A stretch of DNA of 64,000 nt from positions 868,001-932,000 of the forward strand of contig OY970206.1 in NCBI GenBank assembly GCA_963708425.1. The letters are read 5' to 3'. Below the pieces are notes generated by a model. The model had not been told where the DNA came from. It did no database searches and worked only from the letters and a program-made list of their open reading frames with translations. Origin of the DNA: JACMNW01 sp963708425 (GTDB taxonomy: Bacteria > Pseudomonadota > Alphaproteobacteria > Rhodobacterales > Rhodobacteraceae). Positions within the stretch are counted from its first letter, which is position 1, and the number at the start of each line of letters is the position of its first letter. The position numbers and the translations under genes were made by a program. This document shows, piece by piece, positions 43,897-52,528 of this stretch.

Positions 43897-45291
43897 ATGA
43901 CACAGATGACTAGCCCGTCGGGTTCGACCGTTGCCGAAGCCGAGGCGTTTCTTGCGGCCCACCCCGAGATTGAGGCGTTTGACATCGTTTTGCACGATGC
44001 GAACGGAATTGGCCGGGGCAAGATCATTCGGCGGCACGAGCTTTTGCCGTTTTACAACAACGGGCGGCATTTGCCGATTTCGATCCTTGGCTTGGATATC
44101 TGCGGCGAGGATGTGCATGAAACCGGGCTGATCTGGGATCAGGGCGATGGCGATCTGCGGGCCTGGCCTATTCCGGGCACGTTGGTGGCGCTGCATGGCA
44201 CCAAGCCAGCGCGGGGCGAAGTGTTCATGTCGATGTACGATCTGGAGGGGGGCAAGATGTCGTCCGACCCTCGCCACGCCTTGCAGCGACAGGTGGATGC
44301 TTTGGCAGCCGAGGGCTTATACCCATCTGGGGCGTTCGAGTTGGAGTTTTTTCTGCTGGCCAATGACCGGGGACCGGATGGCAAAGTGCAGCCCGCGCGC
44401 GATGTTCTCGATGGTCGGGCATCGCATAAGACAGAGGTCTATTCGGTGGATCATCTGCATGGGATGCTGCCACTGTTTTCGGACATTTACGCTGGCGCGG
44501 CACTGGCCGGGATCAAGGCGGAAACCATGATTTCGGAATATGCGCCGGGGCAGTATGAATTGACGCTGCATTACCGCAAGGATGTGATGCAGGCGGCGGA
44601 TGATCTGATGCGGTTGAAGCGGATTGTGCGGGCGCAGGCGCGGGCCCACGGGGTGACCGCGTGTTTCATGGCCAAGCCGGTGGAAGCTTATGCCGGATCG
44701 GGGATGCATTTCCATGTGTCGATGATGGATGGTGCGGGGAAGAACATCTTCATCGAGGCAGTGGAAGGGCAATGGTCGGAGCCGATCTTGCACGCTTTGG
44801 GTGGTTTGCGGGCGACGATGGGCGAGGCGATGTTGGTGTTTGCACCGCATGGCAATTCATGGCGGCGGTTTGCGAGCCAGTCTTATGCGCCGATCTCGCC
44901 CACCTGGGGGGTGAACAACCGATCTGTCGCGTTGCGCATTCCAGCTGGGGATATCAAGGCGCGGCGGATTGAACATCGCCCGGCGGGGGTGGATGCGAAC
45001 CCCTATCTGGTGGCGGCGACAGTGCTGGCGGGTATTCGACACGGGATGGCGATGAAGATTGATCCGGGGCCGGAGACGACCGGCAACGGGTATGAGGATG
45101 GGCAGGATGCGCCAGCGATACCGGTGGATTGGCGGTCGGCGATTGAGGCGGCGAAGGCATCTGATTTTCTGAAGGGCGCGCTGGGGGTGGACATGCATCG
45201 CACCTTTACCGCGATCAAAGCAGCGGAATATGCACGGGTGGCGCGGACTGTATCAGAGGTGGATTTCGATCTGTATCTGCATACGGTTTGA
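43897..45291 (+). CDS. Glutamine synthetase-like ligase (second copy)
   Basis: 464 residues. GS-domain motifs: GAFELEFFLL, GSGMHFHVSMMD (metal His), APHGNSWRRFASQSYAP and NNRSVALRIPAGD...RIEHRPAGVDANPYLVAATVLAG. It differs clearly from the ligase at 23111 and from canonical GlnA, fitting gamma-glutamylpolyamine/amine synthetases. It probably glutamylates an amine made or used by the upstream aminotransferase. No amidohydrolase partner is adjacent here. Confidence 0.87.
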   Translation: MTQMTSPSGSTVAEAEAFLAAHPEIEAFDIVLHDANGIGRGKIIRRHELLPFYNNGRHLPISILGLDICGEDVHETGLIWDQGDGDLRAWPIPGTLVALHGTKPARGEVFMSMYDLEGGKMSSDPRHALQRQVDALAAEGLYPSGAFELEFFLLANDRGPDGKVQPARDVLDGRASHKTEVYSVDHLHGMLPLFSDIYAGAALAGIKAETMISEYAPGQYELTLHYRKDVMQAADDLMRLKRIVRAQARAHGVTACFMAKPVEAYAGSGMHFHVSMMDGAGKNIFIEAVEGQWSEPILHALGGLRATMGEAMLVFAPHGNSWRRFASQSYAPISPTWGVNNRSVALRIPAGDIKARRIEHRPAGVDANPYLVAATVLAGIRHGMAMKIDPGPETTGNGYEDGQDAPAIPVDWRSAIEAAKASDFLKGALGVDMHRTFTAIKAAEYARVARTVSEVDFDLYLHTV

Positions 45292-45324
45292 TGGGTTAGG
45301 CGCTGGTCAAATCGGTGGGTTTGA

Positions 45325-45945
45325 TCAGAAATAGCCAGCGTCGCGGGCGATCATGGCGGCGTGGGTGCGGTTTTTGGCACCCAGTTTGCGGCTTAGAGTT
45401 TTGACATGCAGCTTGACAGTCACCTCTTGCAGATCAAGCTCGCGGGCGATTTCCTTGTTTGACATGCCCTTGCAGATGCCACGCAGAACATCCGCCTCGC
45501 GTTTGGTCAGGACGACCGGGCCAAGCGTCACTACATGATCAGATTGCAGAAGGTTGCTTGGGGTGAACACTTGGCCTGCGGCCATCTTTCGAATGGCCGC
45601 CACAAGTTCTTGCGAGCCAAGCGTGCTGGGGACAAAACCAATGGCCCCGGCGGCAATCGCGGCATCCGCTGTATCGCGAGACGCGGCACCCGAAACGATG
45701 GCAACAGGACAGGTTTTGGCGACGTCTAGCACCTGTTTCAGGCCAGTAAGGCCGTTCATGCCGGGCAAATTGTAGTCCAGTAGCACAAGGTCAAACTTGC
45801 GGCGATGCAGCAAATCGAGCGCCTCGGGAAGCGAGGCGGCAGTCAGAACTGCAGAAAATCCTTCTGCCAATAGGAAAGCAGCACCTGTCTCCCGCACCAG
45901 ATCACGATCATGGGCGAGCAGAATATTCAGTCCGTCCAAAATCAT
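45325..45945 (-). CDS. LuxR/NarL-type response regulator (orphan)
   Basis: 206 residues from ATG 45945 (GAGAG upstream). The receiver domain has the acidic pair in HDRD, phospho-acceptor Asp in FDLVLLDYNLPGMNG, and the switch Ser in VSGAAS; the usual late Lys is not obvious (GFVPSTLGSQEL). The C-terminal HTH is LTKREADVLRGICKGMSNKEIARELDLQEVTVKLHVKTLSRKLG. No histidine kinase is nearby, so the input is unknown. Confidence 0.9.
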   Translation of the reverse strand: MILDGLNILLAHDRDLVRETGAAFLLAEGFSAVLTAASLPEALDLLHRRKFDLVLLDYNLPGMNGLTGLKQVLDVAKTCPVAIVSGAASRDTADAAIAAGAIGFVPSTLGSQELVAAIRKMAAGQVFTPSNLLQSDHVVTLGPVVLTKREADVLRGICKGMSNKEIARELDLQEVTVKLHVKTLSRKLGAKNRTHAAMIARDAGYF

Positions 45946-46037
45946 TCTCTCAAATAGCAGGGCGTGAGGGCACCCAACAACAGCATGCGGCATATTAGCA
46001 CATTCGGCCCCCAAATAAACCTGTCGGTTTGGACAGG

Positions 46038-46742
46038 TCAGGGTTGTGAGAGGCGCGCGGTTTGCAGGGAATGGGCGATAATGCCGGGCACTTTGGGGTC
46101 AAGACCAACCGGGGGCAGCAGGCTCCCGGTGAAGCCCGCCTCGGCTAGGGCTTGCGGCAGATCGTCAATAACGTGACCGCCCTTGGCGGCGAAGAACGGC
46201 AGGCAAACGGCGTTGGGGCCGAAGGTTCGGGCAACATCGGCGATGCGGGGGGATTGGTCGATAAAGCCGGCTTTTGCATTCGCGATGCCTGCGGCTTGGA
46301 GTCGACGCACCACCGCGTAGGCCACTTCGGAGGGGGCTGGGCTGCGGAATGAGCCGTGGGCGGCAAGGAGCAGTTCGGGTGCCGATTGGTCGCGCGTGGC
46401 GTCTTTGGCGATGGTGAGGGTTAGCGATTGCACGGCGGGATCAAGGCCGAAGGGGGGCAGGATGTGCCAGTTGGTGGCACCGACGGAGGCGAGGCGCTCG
46501 GGCAGGTGGGTGGCGGTGAACCAGCCGCCAGACATGAACATCGGGTAGACCAAGCCGAGCGGGCCGGTGATGGCGGCAGCAAGGGCGTTTGGGTCGGCGA
46601 GGGTTGCGGACGTGATTTGCCAATTGGGCAACAGGGCTGCGACTTTGGTTGCGAGTGCAGCCAAATCAGCCTCTGCCGGGGCGGGGTCTGAGGGTTGGCC
46701 GTGGGCGATGATAACGGCGCTTTGGGGTTTTGGATTGGTCAC
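46038..46742 (-). CDS. CbiX/SirB-type sirohydrochlorin chelatase-like protein
   Basis: 234 residues with two CbiX-like halves: AVIIAHGQPSDPAPAEADL and ELLLAAHGSFRSPAPSEVAYAV, each carrying the metal-binding His of the chelatase fold, and a GGHVIDDLPQAL segment. Family members insert Co2+, Ni2+ or Fe2+ into sirohydrochlorin. No cobalamin or siroheme gene is nearby, so the exact metal and pathway are open. Confidence 0.82.
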   Translation of the reverse strand: MTNPKPQSAVIIAHGQPSDPAPAEADLAALATKVAALLPNWQITSATLADPNALAAAITGPLGLVYPMFMSGGWFTATHLPERLASVGATNWHILPPFGLDPAVQSLTLTIAKDATRDQSAPELLLAAHGSFRSPAPSEVAYAVVRRLQAAGIANAKAGFIDQSPRIADVARTFGPNAVCLPFFAAKGGHVIDDLPQALAEAGFTGSLLPPVGLDPKVPGIIAHSLQTARLSQP

Positions 46743-46812
46743 GCGATTGTCCGGTGGGTTGCTTTCCTTGGATAGCTAAGTCTGGGCGGCGTCGATGCAA
46801 GGCCAAACGCGA

Positions 46813-47487
46813 TTATGGATCGCCGGGGACGCCGTAGCTGGGTGCTTGGGTGGGATTTAGCGCGCGTTGAACATAGGCGTGCATTTGCGGCTGGTAGATG
46901 CGCCAGGCGGCGGCGACGTTTTCGATGGGACAATCCGTGGCCCAATCGCAGCGCAGGTCTGCGATGGGCCAGGGCAATTTATCTGCGATCAGCAGGCCTG
47001 CGGAATGCAAGCTGCCCGCCTCGCCGCCGGCATCGCGACCGGCGCGCAGGGCGGTGATCAGGCGTGTGCCGAAGTCGGCGGTTGAGGCTTTGAAGGCATC
47101 TAGCATGGTTTGCGGCACTTGGGCGTTGGCCAGCAGGTTGCCACCAGCGATTGCGCCAGTGGTTTCGGCAACGGCCCAGATGCCCAGCATGCCAGTACCG
47201 CAATGAAAGGCGGTGGTGCCGTTTGCGTCTACCAGCATCAGTTGGCGGGCTTCGATGTGGGGGGCGTTGGCGGTGACTGCCTGCATTGCCTGAGTGGCGG
47301 TCAGGCCTTTGGCCACTTGGTTGAGGAGTGCGGGGCCGAGAGTGGGGTCGGTGATGTTTTGCGATGCGGCGACGCCGACCCCTGCCCTAGCATGGGCGCA
47401 GCGGGCGGCAACGGCGGGTGATGAGGATGCGATGACCATGCCGAACTGGTGCGTGTCTGGGCAGCGGGCGAGCAGGGACAGAGTCAT
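46813..47487 (-). CDS. DUF1028 family protein (Ntn-hydrolase-like)
   Basis: 224 residues from ATG 47487 (AAGGG upstream); the frame beyond that is unlike the family. TLSLLARCPDTHQFGMVIASSSPAVAARCAHARAGVGVAASQN and the GGNLLANAQV motif define DUF1028, whose fold resembles Ntn hydrolases. Often found near amino-acid or peptide catabolism genes. No activity is assigned. Confidence 0.85.
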   Translation of the reverse strand: MTLSLLARCPDTHQFGMVIASSSPAVAARCAHARAGVGVAASQNITDPTLGPALLNQVAKGLTATQAMQAVTANAPHIEARQLMLVDANGTTAFHCGTGMLGIWAVAETTGAIAGGNLLANAQVPQTMLDAFKASTADFGTRLITALRAGRDAGGEAGSLHSAGLLIADKLPWPIADLRCDWATDCPIENVAAAWRIYQPQMHAYVQRALNPTQAPSYGVPGDP

Positions 47488-47508
47488 GCGGTGGTTCCCT
47501 TGAAAAGG

Positions 47509-47545
47509 CCGGGGGCTACGCACCCCCGGACCCTGCGGAGTATTT
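47509..47545. repeat. Hairpin plus GGAGTATTT-type intergenic repeat
   Basis: CCGGGGG (47509-47515) pairs with CCCCCGG (47523-47529), then ACCCTGCGGAGTATTTTGA follows. This form of repeat is frequent between genes in Rhodobacterales. It lies between the DUF1028 gene start and the RidA stop and might also terminate the RidA transcript. Confidence 0.55.
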
Positions 47546-47612
47546 TGACGAAAAGGAAACTGCGGCGGCTTCCCTTTCGCGTAGATGATCCGCTTTGCAA
47601 TCTTCGCTGCAG

Positions 47613-48026
47613 CTAGTCGGGGATGACGGCGGTGGCGTCTATTTCGACCAGCCAATCGGGGCGGGCCAGCGCGGTGACGACGACCCCGGTGGAGACGGGG
47701 TGCACGCCTTTGATGTATTCGCCCATGGTGCGGTAGACCGCCTCGCGGTGGCGAACGTCAGTCAGGTAGACCACGACTTTGCACAGGTGTTCCATTTTAC
47801 CGCCGCATTCTTCGATCAGCTGGCGGATGTTTTGCATGACTTTGTGGGTTTGCTCGACCGGATCGTGGCTGTTGATATTTCTTGAAGTTTCGATGTCTTG
47901 CGGGCATTGGCCACGCAGGAAGATCATCGTACCACGGGCGACGACGGCTTGGGCCAGATCGTTGTCCAGCTTTTGTTCAGGGTAAGTGTCGCGAGTGTTG
48001 AACGGGCGATGCCGACGGTGGGCCAT
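47613..48026 (-). CDS. RidA/YjgF family protein
   Basis: 137 residues. The trimer-forming RidA core is visible in FLRGQCPQDIETSRNINSHDPVEQTHKVMQNIRQLIEECGGKMEHLCKVVVYLTDVRHREAVYRTMGEY and in VEIDATAVIPD, where relatives use Glu for catalysis; the key Arg is in ALARPDWLVEID. Members hydrolyse reactive enamine/imine intermediates. It lies 18 bases after the flavin monooxygenase gene, so it may detoxify an imine from that pathway. Confidence 0.9.
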   Translation of the reverse strand: MAHRRHRPFNTRDTYPEQKLDNDLAQAVVARGTMIFLRGQCPQDIETSRNINSHDPVEQTHKVMQNIRQLIEECGGKMEHLCKVVVYLTDVRHREAVYRTMGEYIKGVHPVSTGVVVTALARPDWLVEIDATAVIPD

Positions 48027-48044
48027 GGGTGTTCCTTGTCTTCG

Positions 48045-49301
48045 TCAAACGGTTTCGGCGGCGGGGCTGTACGATAGATAGTGGCGCAGTTTGGCGAGGT
48101 GGTCAGCCACGAGCTTGGCGTCGTGCCAGACGCCCCAGATAAAGGAAGATCCGCGCCGCACCTGCCAGGGCAGGCCCAGAAAGTAGATGCCGGGTTCGGA
48201 TGATACGCCGCGCTGATGCTGCGGACGGCCTTTTTCATCGAAACTGCCGACTTTCAGCCAACTGAAGTCGAGCGCGTAACCGGTTGCCCAAATGATTGAG
48301 GTGATCCCCGCCTCGGCAAGATTAAGCGACAGGATCGGGCTGGTCACGCAATCAGGATCGGGGCCAATTATCTTTGCTTCAGGCTCTGGCGGCAAATCAA
48401 GGGCGTTGCGCGTGACATAGGCATCAGCCTCTTCCAGCACGGCAAGATAATCGGCGTCGCCCTTGGCCAGATTGGCAGCAAGGTCAGGCAGGAAGGTCAT
48501 CACACCATCGCGAAACCCCTCGGCGCGGCTTACGAGCGTCATTCCTGAGGCGGCGAACTGCCGAAAATCGACGGTTTTTCCACCCCGTGCCCCGCTGACC
48601 GCGATGGTGACATGTTCGCTGTCTGGCGGTGCTTCGGCGTCCCATTTGTTCAAGACACCCAGCCACCAGACGAAATCGCGGCCCCGGTAACGGCGCGGCG
48701 GGCGCCCGTGCGTGCTGACGGACAGCGTAACTTTGCGCCCTGCCTGCAATAGTTCGTCGGCAATCTGCGCACCGGAGGAGCCCGCACCCACCACCAGCAC
48801 CGCGCCTTTTGGCAACTGATCGGGGTTGCGATAGGCCGCCGAGTGGATTTGCGTGATCCCGGCACTGTCGGGCACCATGGTGGGCACCAGCGGGCGCTGG
48901 AATGGCCCGGTGGCAGCGATAACGGAGTGCGCTTCAATCATCCCGGCGGAGGTTTGTACGTGGAAGCCGGGGCCGCCCGGATTGCGGCGAACGTCGGTCA
49001 CTTCGACGCCGCAGCGGATGGGGGCTGCGAACTTGGTGGCGTAATCGACGAAGTAGTCAGCGACGGTCTCCTTGCCGGGAAAGGCATCCGGGTCGCCTGC
49101 AAATTCCAGCCCCGGAAAGCGATCGTGCCACGCGGGGCCGTTGGCGACCAGATTGTCCCACCGGCCGGTTCGCCAGCGTTCGGCGATACGGGCGCGTTCC
49201 AGCACCAGATGCGGGATGCCGTTTCGGGTCAGATGTTCGCTCATCGCGATACCGGCCTGCCCCGCGCCAACGACGAGGGCTTCGACCTTTTCGACGGACA
49301 T
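48045..49301 (-). CDS. Flavin-containing monooxygenase-like NAD(P)/FAD oxidoreductase
   Basis: 418 residues from ATG 49301 with GGAAG in front. Two dinucleotide-binding motifs are present: ALVVGAGQAGIAMSEHL for FAD and VLVVGAGSSGAQIADELL for NADPH, plus IIWATGYALDFSWL, the ATG-containing motif of class B monooxygenases. It probably oxygenates a nitrogen, sulfur or carbonyl substrate. It is flanked by the RidA and Rieske oxygenase genes in the same direction. Confidence 0.88.
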   Translation of the reverse strand: MSVEKVEALVVGAGQAGIAMSEHLTRNGIPHLVLERARIAERWRTGRWDNLVANGPAWHDRFPGLEFAGDPDAFPGKETVADYFVDYATKFAAPIRCGVEVTDVRRNPGGPGFHVQTSAGMIEAHSVIAATGPFQRPLVPTMVPDSAGITQIHSAAYRNPDQLPKGAVLVVGAGSSGAQIADELLQAGRKVTLSVSTHGRPPRRYRGRDFVWWLGVLNKWDAEAPPDSEHVTIAVSGARGGKTVDFRQFAASGMTLVSRAEGFRDGVMTFLPDLAANLAKGDADYLAVLEEADAYVTRNALDLPPEPEAKIIGPDPDCVTSPILSLNLAEAGITSIIWATGYALDFSWLKVGSFDEKGRPQHQRGVSSEPGIYFLGLPWQVRRGSSFIWGVWHDAKLVADHLAKLRHYLSYSPAAETV

Positions 49302-49333
49302 AGTGTCTTCCTTTTTCGGCGGGTGAGCCGCGC

Positions 49334-50470
49334 CTATGACTTGATCCGCCCTGCGATCCATTGTGCAAACTCGTAGTTCGGGCGTTCGAGGTGGCTTAGT
49401 GTACCGGGAGCCGACATGCTGGCGTTGAGGCCTTGATAGACGCGTTCGACGCAGCCTTTGTCTTCGATATTCACATCATCGAGCAGGGCCTTGATGGTAG
49501 CGAGGTGTTGGGTGGCATCGGGGTCGGCGCACCAATCCGCGCTCATCCCGCCACCATAAAGAACGTTAACGTGGCCGGGGCCTTCGGGGGTGAGGCAGAG
49601 ATACCAGAAATAGCCGGGGGTCAGGGTGATCAGCAGGGCGGGGTAGATCGACAGCAGCCAAGTGATGCGGCGCTGGTCGCCCTGGAGCGTGGTGTTGGAA
49701 GGGTGGGCGAGCGACAGCGGGATGGTGTCGTTCTTCATGATGTAATGGTAGTTGAAGGCGGGGAAGCCTTCGGGGCAGGTCATTTTCAGCAGGTCGACCG
49801 AGCCGCCGATGGTGCCGGAGTGGCAGACCGGCAGGTGGTAACTTTCCATGAAATTTTCGGCCAGCACTTTCCAGTTGGTGGCCCAGCGGAATTCTTCGCG
49901 GAAGGTCTCAACGTAGGTCGACATATCGAGGTAACCGACAAGGTTTTCGACATCTTTAAGCTGGGTACGCGGATCGGGGGCGTCGGGGTTCAGAGTGACC
50001 ATGATCCAGCCGAGCCAGTTTTCGACGCGGACTTTGGGCAGGGCGATCTGGTCTTTGCAGAAGGACTCGTTCAGCGTCATGGCGGGGGCGCCGCGCAAGG
50101 TGCCGTCAAGGTTGTAGGTCCATGCGTGGTAGGGACAAACGATGGAGCGGACGTTGCCGCGGCCTTCGAGCAGGGTCGACATGCGGTGGCGGCAGACGTT
50201 GGAGAGGCCGCGTAAGGTGCCTTCGCGATCACGCAGGATGATGATCGGCTCGCCTGCGATGTGCATGGTCAGGTAGTCGCCGGGGTTTGGCAGTGCTTCG
50301 GCGCGACCGGCACAAAGCCAGTCTTTGGCGAAGATGTGCTTCAGTTCCGCCTCGGCAAATTCGGGCGAGGTGTAGACCGATTTCGGCATGGCGCGGGCTT
50401 GGTTGAACGGCACGGCAACATTGGCGCACAGTTCGGCAAGCGGGGTAAGGATTGGATCGTGGCGGGTCAT
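49334..50470 (-). CDS. Rieske non-heme iron oxygenase, large subunit
   Basis: 378 residues from ATG 50470. The Rieske cluster motif is CRHRMSTLLEGRGNVRSIVCPYHAW (C-x-H-x17-C-x2-H). The mononuclear iron site is in AENFMESYHLPVCH. It resembles the alpha subunits of choline/betaine/carnitine-type oxygenases (GbcA, CntA). The reductase partner is not adjacent; the neighbouring flavoprotein is not a ferredoxin reductase type. Substrate unknown. Confidence 0.9.
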   Translation of the reverse strand: MTRHDPILTPLAELCANVAVPFNQARAMPKSVYTSPEFAEAELKHIFAKDWLCAGRAEALPNPGDYLTMHIAGEPIIILRDREGTLRGLSNVCRHRMSTLLEGRGNVRSIVCPYHAWTYNLDGTLRGAPAMTLNESFCKDQIALPKVRVENWLGWIMVTLNPDAPDPRTQLKDVENLVGYLDMSTYVETFREEFRWATNWKVLAENFMESYHLPVCHSGTIGGSVDLLKMTCPEGFPAFNYHYIMKNDTIPLSLAHPSNTTLQGDQRRITWLLSIYPALLITLTPGYFWYLCLTPEGPGHVNVLYGGGMSADWCADPDATQHLATIKALLDDVNIEDKGCVERVYQGLNASMSAPGTLSHLERPNYEFAQWIAGRIKS

Positions 50471-50689
50471 CTGGGGGCGTCTTTCGGTGAGCAGCGTAAC
50501 CGCAGATTGGCGCAATTTTTTCTTCGGGCCAAGGGCTAGTTTCCGCATGCCAGAAAATATGGACGCAGATGGCGTGATCACGGGTCTATCGCGGTTTGTC
50601 ACCTCTGCGCGAGACGGCGTATTGGCGTGGGATTTTTGGTGCGGTGATGTGTAGCGATGTTGGCACCAATACCAAAACAGGAGAGTGAG

Positions 50690-51214
50690 ATGTTCGTTAA
50701 AACCTTACTAGCTGCGGCGTTTACCGCCGTAATTTCAACAGCCAGCTATGCGGGCGACCAATATGTCGACACCACGGGATTTGCCGTTTCGGGTTATGAC
50801 GTGGTGGCGTATTTCGATTTGCAGCAGTCTGAGGTGGGCCAATCGCAAACGTCACCTGTTCCTGGCCGGGCTGATTTTACGGCGGAGTATAACGGCGCGA
50901 AGTTTGCGTTTTCGTCGCAGGCCAATCTGGACCGGTTCATGGCCGATCCGGCGGCTTATGCGCCGCAGTTTGACGGGCATTGCGCCTATGGTGTGGCGCA
51001 GGGTGGCAAGGTGCCGGGCAACCCTAACCTGTGGCGGATTGTGGATGGCAAGTTGTATCTGAACATAACCAAAAACGTGGTCGGGTTCTGGGAAGAAGAT
51101 ATTCCGGGGAACATTTCGGTGGCTGGCAAGAACTGGGATGGCGGGTTGGAGCCGCAGCCGGCATCCAGCGACCGCATTCCGAAGTTTACTTCTGAAGCGC
51201 CAGTTGCAAACTGA
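50690..51214 (+). CDS. Exported YHS-domain protein
   Basis: 174 residues from ATG 50690 with AGGAGAG. The signal peptide ends near residue 21 (STASYAGD). The YHS-like core runs from VSGYDVVAYFDLQQ through FTAEYNGAKFAFSSQANLDRFMADPAAYAPQFDGHCAYGVAQG; the single Cys sits in the GHCAYG motif common to this group. Such periplasmic proteins are suspected of metal binding. First of a three-gene operon. Confidence 0.88.
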   Translation: MFVKTLLAAAFTAVISTASYAGDQYVDTTGFAVSGYDVVAYFDLQQSEVGQSQTSPVPGRADFTAEYNGAKFAFSSQANLDRFMADPAAYAPQFDGHCAYGVAQGGKVPGNPNLWRIVDGKLYLNITKNVVGFWEEDIPGNISVAGKNWDGGLEPQPASSDRIPKFTSEAPVAN

Positions 51215-51218
51215 CGGT

Positions 51219-51686
51219 ATGACGGCTGACGCGAAGACAGCACTTTCGAGGCGTGGTCTGATGGCGCTACTGGCCGGTGGCACGATTGCCGCCGGTCTTT
51301 ACGTGTTTGGTGATACGGCGAAATCTGATCCGATAGCGGCCGATGAGGCGCTGGGTCGGTTGCGTGACGGGTCTTTGATATTGGTGGATATTCGTCGGCC
51401 TGATGAATGGGCGTTGACGGGGGTCGCAGTGGGGGCAGTGCCGCTGGACATGCGCGACGACGGGTTTGTAGCGGCGCTGGACCAGTTGGTTGGGGGTGAC
51501 CGTGCGATGCCGATTGCGTTGATTTGTGCGCGCGGTGGGCGATCGCGCAAATTGGCCGCGCGATTGGCCGAGGCGGGGTTTAGTGCGGTGTTGGATGTGT
51601 CTGAAGGCATGCTAGGGTCTGCCGCCGGCCCCGGCTGGATTGCGCGCGGGTTGCCGACTTTGACCTATTCAGGGGATACCGAATGA
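51219..51686 (+). CDS. Tat-exported rhodanese-like sulfurtransferase
   Basis: 155 residues from ATG 51219. The N-terminal SRRGLMALLAGGTIAAGLYV has the twin arginine and hydrophobic stretch of a Tat signal or anchor. The rhodanese domain has LILVDIRRPDEW and active-site loop LICARGGRSRKLA with the catalytic Cys. It should act in the periplasm on sulfur transfer. The stop overlaps the next start by four bases. Confidence 0.87.
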   Translation: MTADAKTALSRRGLMALLAGGTIAAGLYVFGDTAKSDPIAADEALGRLRDGSLILVDIRRPDEWALTGVAVGAVPLDMRDDGFVAALDQLVGGDRAMPIALICARGGRSRKLAARLAEAGFSAVLDVSEGMLGSAAGPGWIARGLPTLTYSGDTE

Positions 51687-52525
51687 ATTTTTTGCCATTG
51701 GCTGTGGTTGTGGGTGGATTTGTGATCTCGGCGTTTCCGGCATTGGCCGATTGCCTTGACCAAAAGGGGCCGTGCGAGATTGCGATGGGCGAGTACCATA
51801 TTGTGCGGCCAGCGGGGGTTGAAGGCGATGTGCCTGCGGTGATGTTTTTGCATGGGTATGGCGGCAATGGTGGCGATACGCTGAAGAACACCGGCATGGT
51901 CAATGCAGTTTTGGCGCGCGGGTATGCGTTGATTGCGCCGTCGGGGCGCGACAGGGATGGGACGAACGGCAAGCGATGGTCGTTTCATCCGGAGTTTCCC
52001 GAAACGCGCGACGAGACGGTGTATTTGCGGGCCGTGCTGGAGGATGCTGCCGTGAAATACGGGATCAGGCGTGATCGCGTTTTGCTGGCGGGGTTTTCAA
52101 TCGGGGGATCGATGGTGGCGTATGCGGCCTGCGAAGACCCGAGTTTGGCAATGGCTTATGCGCCGGTGAGCGGAAATTTCTGGCGGCCCCATCCGGCCAG
52201 CTGCGCGGGGCCGGTGCAGATGCTGCATACACATGGTTGGACCGATATCACGGTGCCGCTGGAGGGGCGCTATTTGGGCCAAGCGGCCGGGACGCAGGGC
52301 CGCCGGGCGCAGGGTGATGCGTTTAACGCGATGGAAATTTGGCGGGCGGCGAATGGCTGCATGGAAATGCGCGCCGATGCGTTTCAGATCGATGGTGACT
52401 TCTGGCATCGCCGCTGGGATCGTTGCACGCCAGAGTCGGCGTTGGAATTTGTGCTGTGGCCCGGCACCCATGCAGTGCCGAAGGGTTGGGCCGATATGGC
52501 GCTGGATTGGTTCGAGGGGTTGTGA
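51683..52525 (+). CDS. Exported esterase of the PHB-depolymerase/LpqC type
   Basis: 280 residues, signal peptide to about residue 22 (SAFPALAD). Alpha/beta-hydrolase triad: nucleophile Ser in LLAGFSIGGSM, Asp in THGWTDITVPLEG, His in WPGTHAVP; the oxyanion motif is FLHGYGGNG. It probably cleaves a short ester such as feruloyl- or polyhydroxyalkanoate-type substrates outside the membrane. Last gene of the YHS-rhodanese-esterase operon, convergent with opgH. Confidence 0.87.
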   Translation: MNFLPLAVVVGGFVISAFPALADCLDQKGPCEIAMGEYHIVRPAGVEGDVPAVMFLHGYGGNGGDTLKNTGMVNAVLARGYALIAPSGRDRDGTNGKRWSFHPEFPETRDETVYLRAVLEDAAVKYGIRRDRVLLAGFSIGGSMVAYAACEDPSLAMAYAPVSGNFWRPHPASCAGPVQMLHTHGWTDITVPLEGRYLGQAAGTQGRRAQGDAFNAMEIWRAANGCMEMRADAFQIDGDFWHRRWDRCTPESALEFVLWPGTHAVPKGWADMALDWFEGL

Positions 52526-52528
52526 GAG

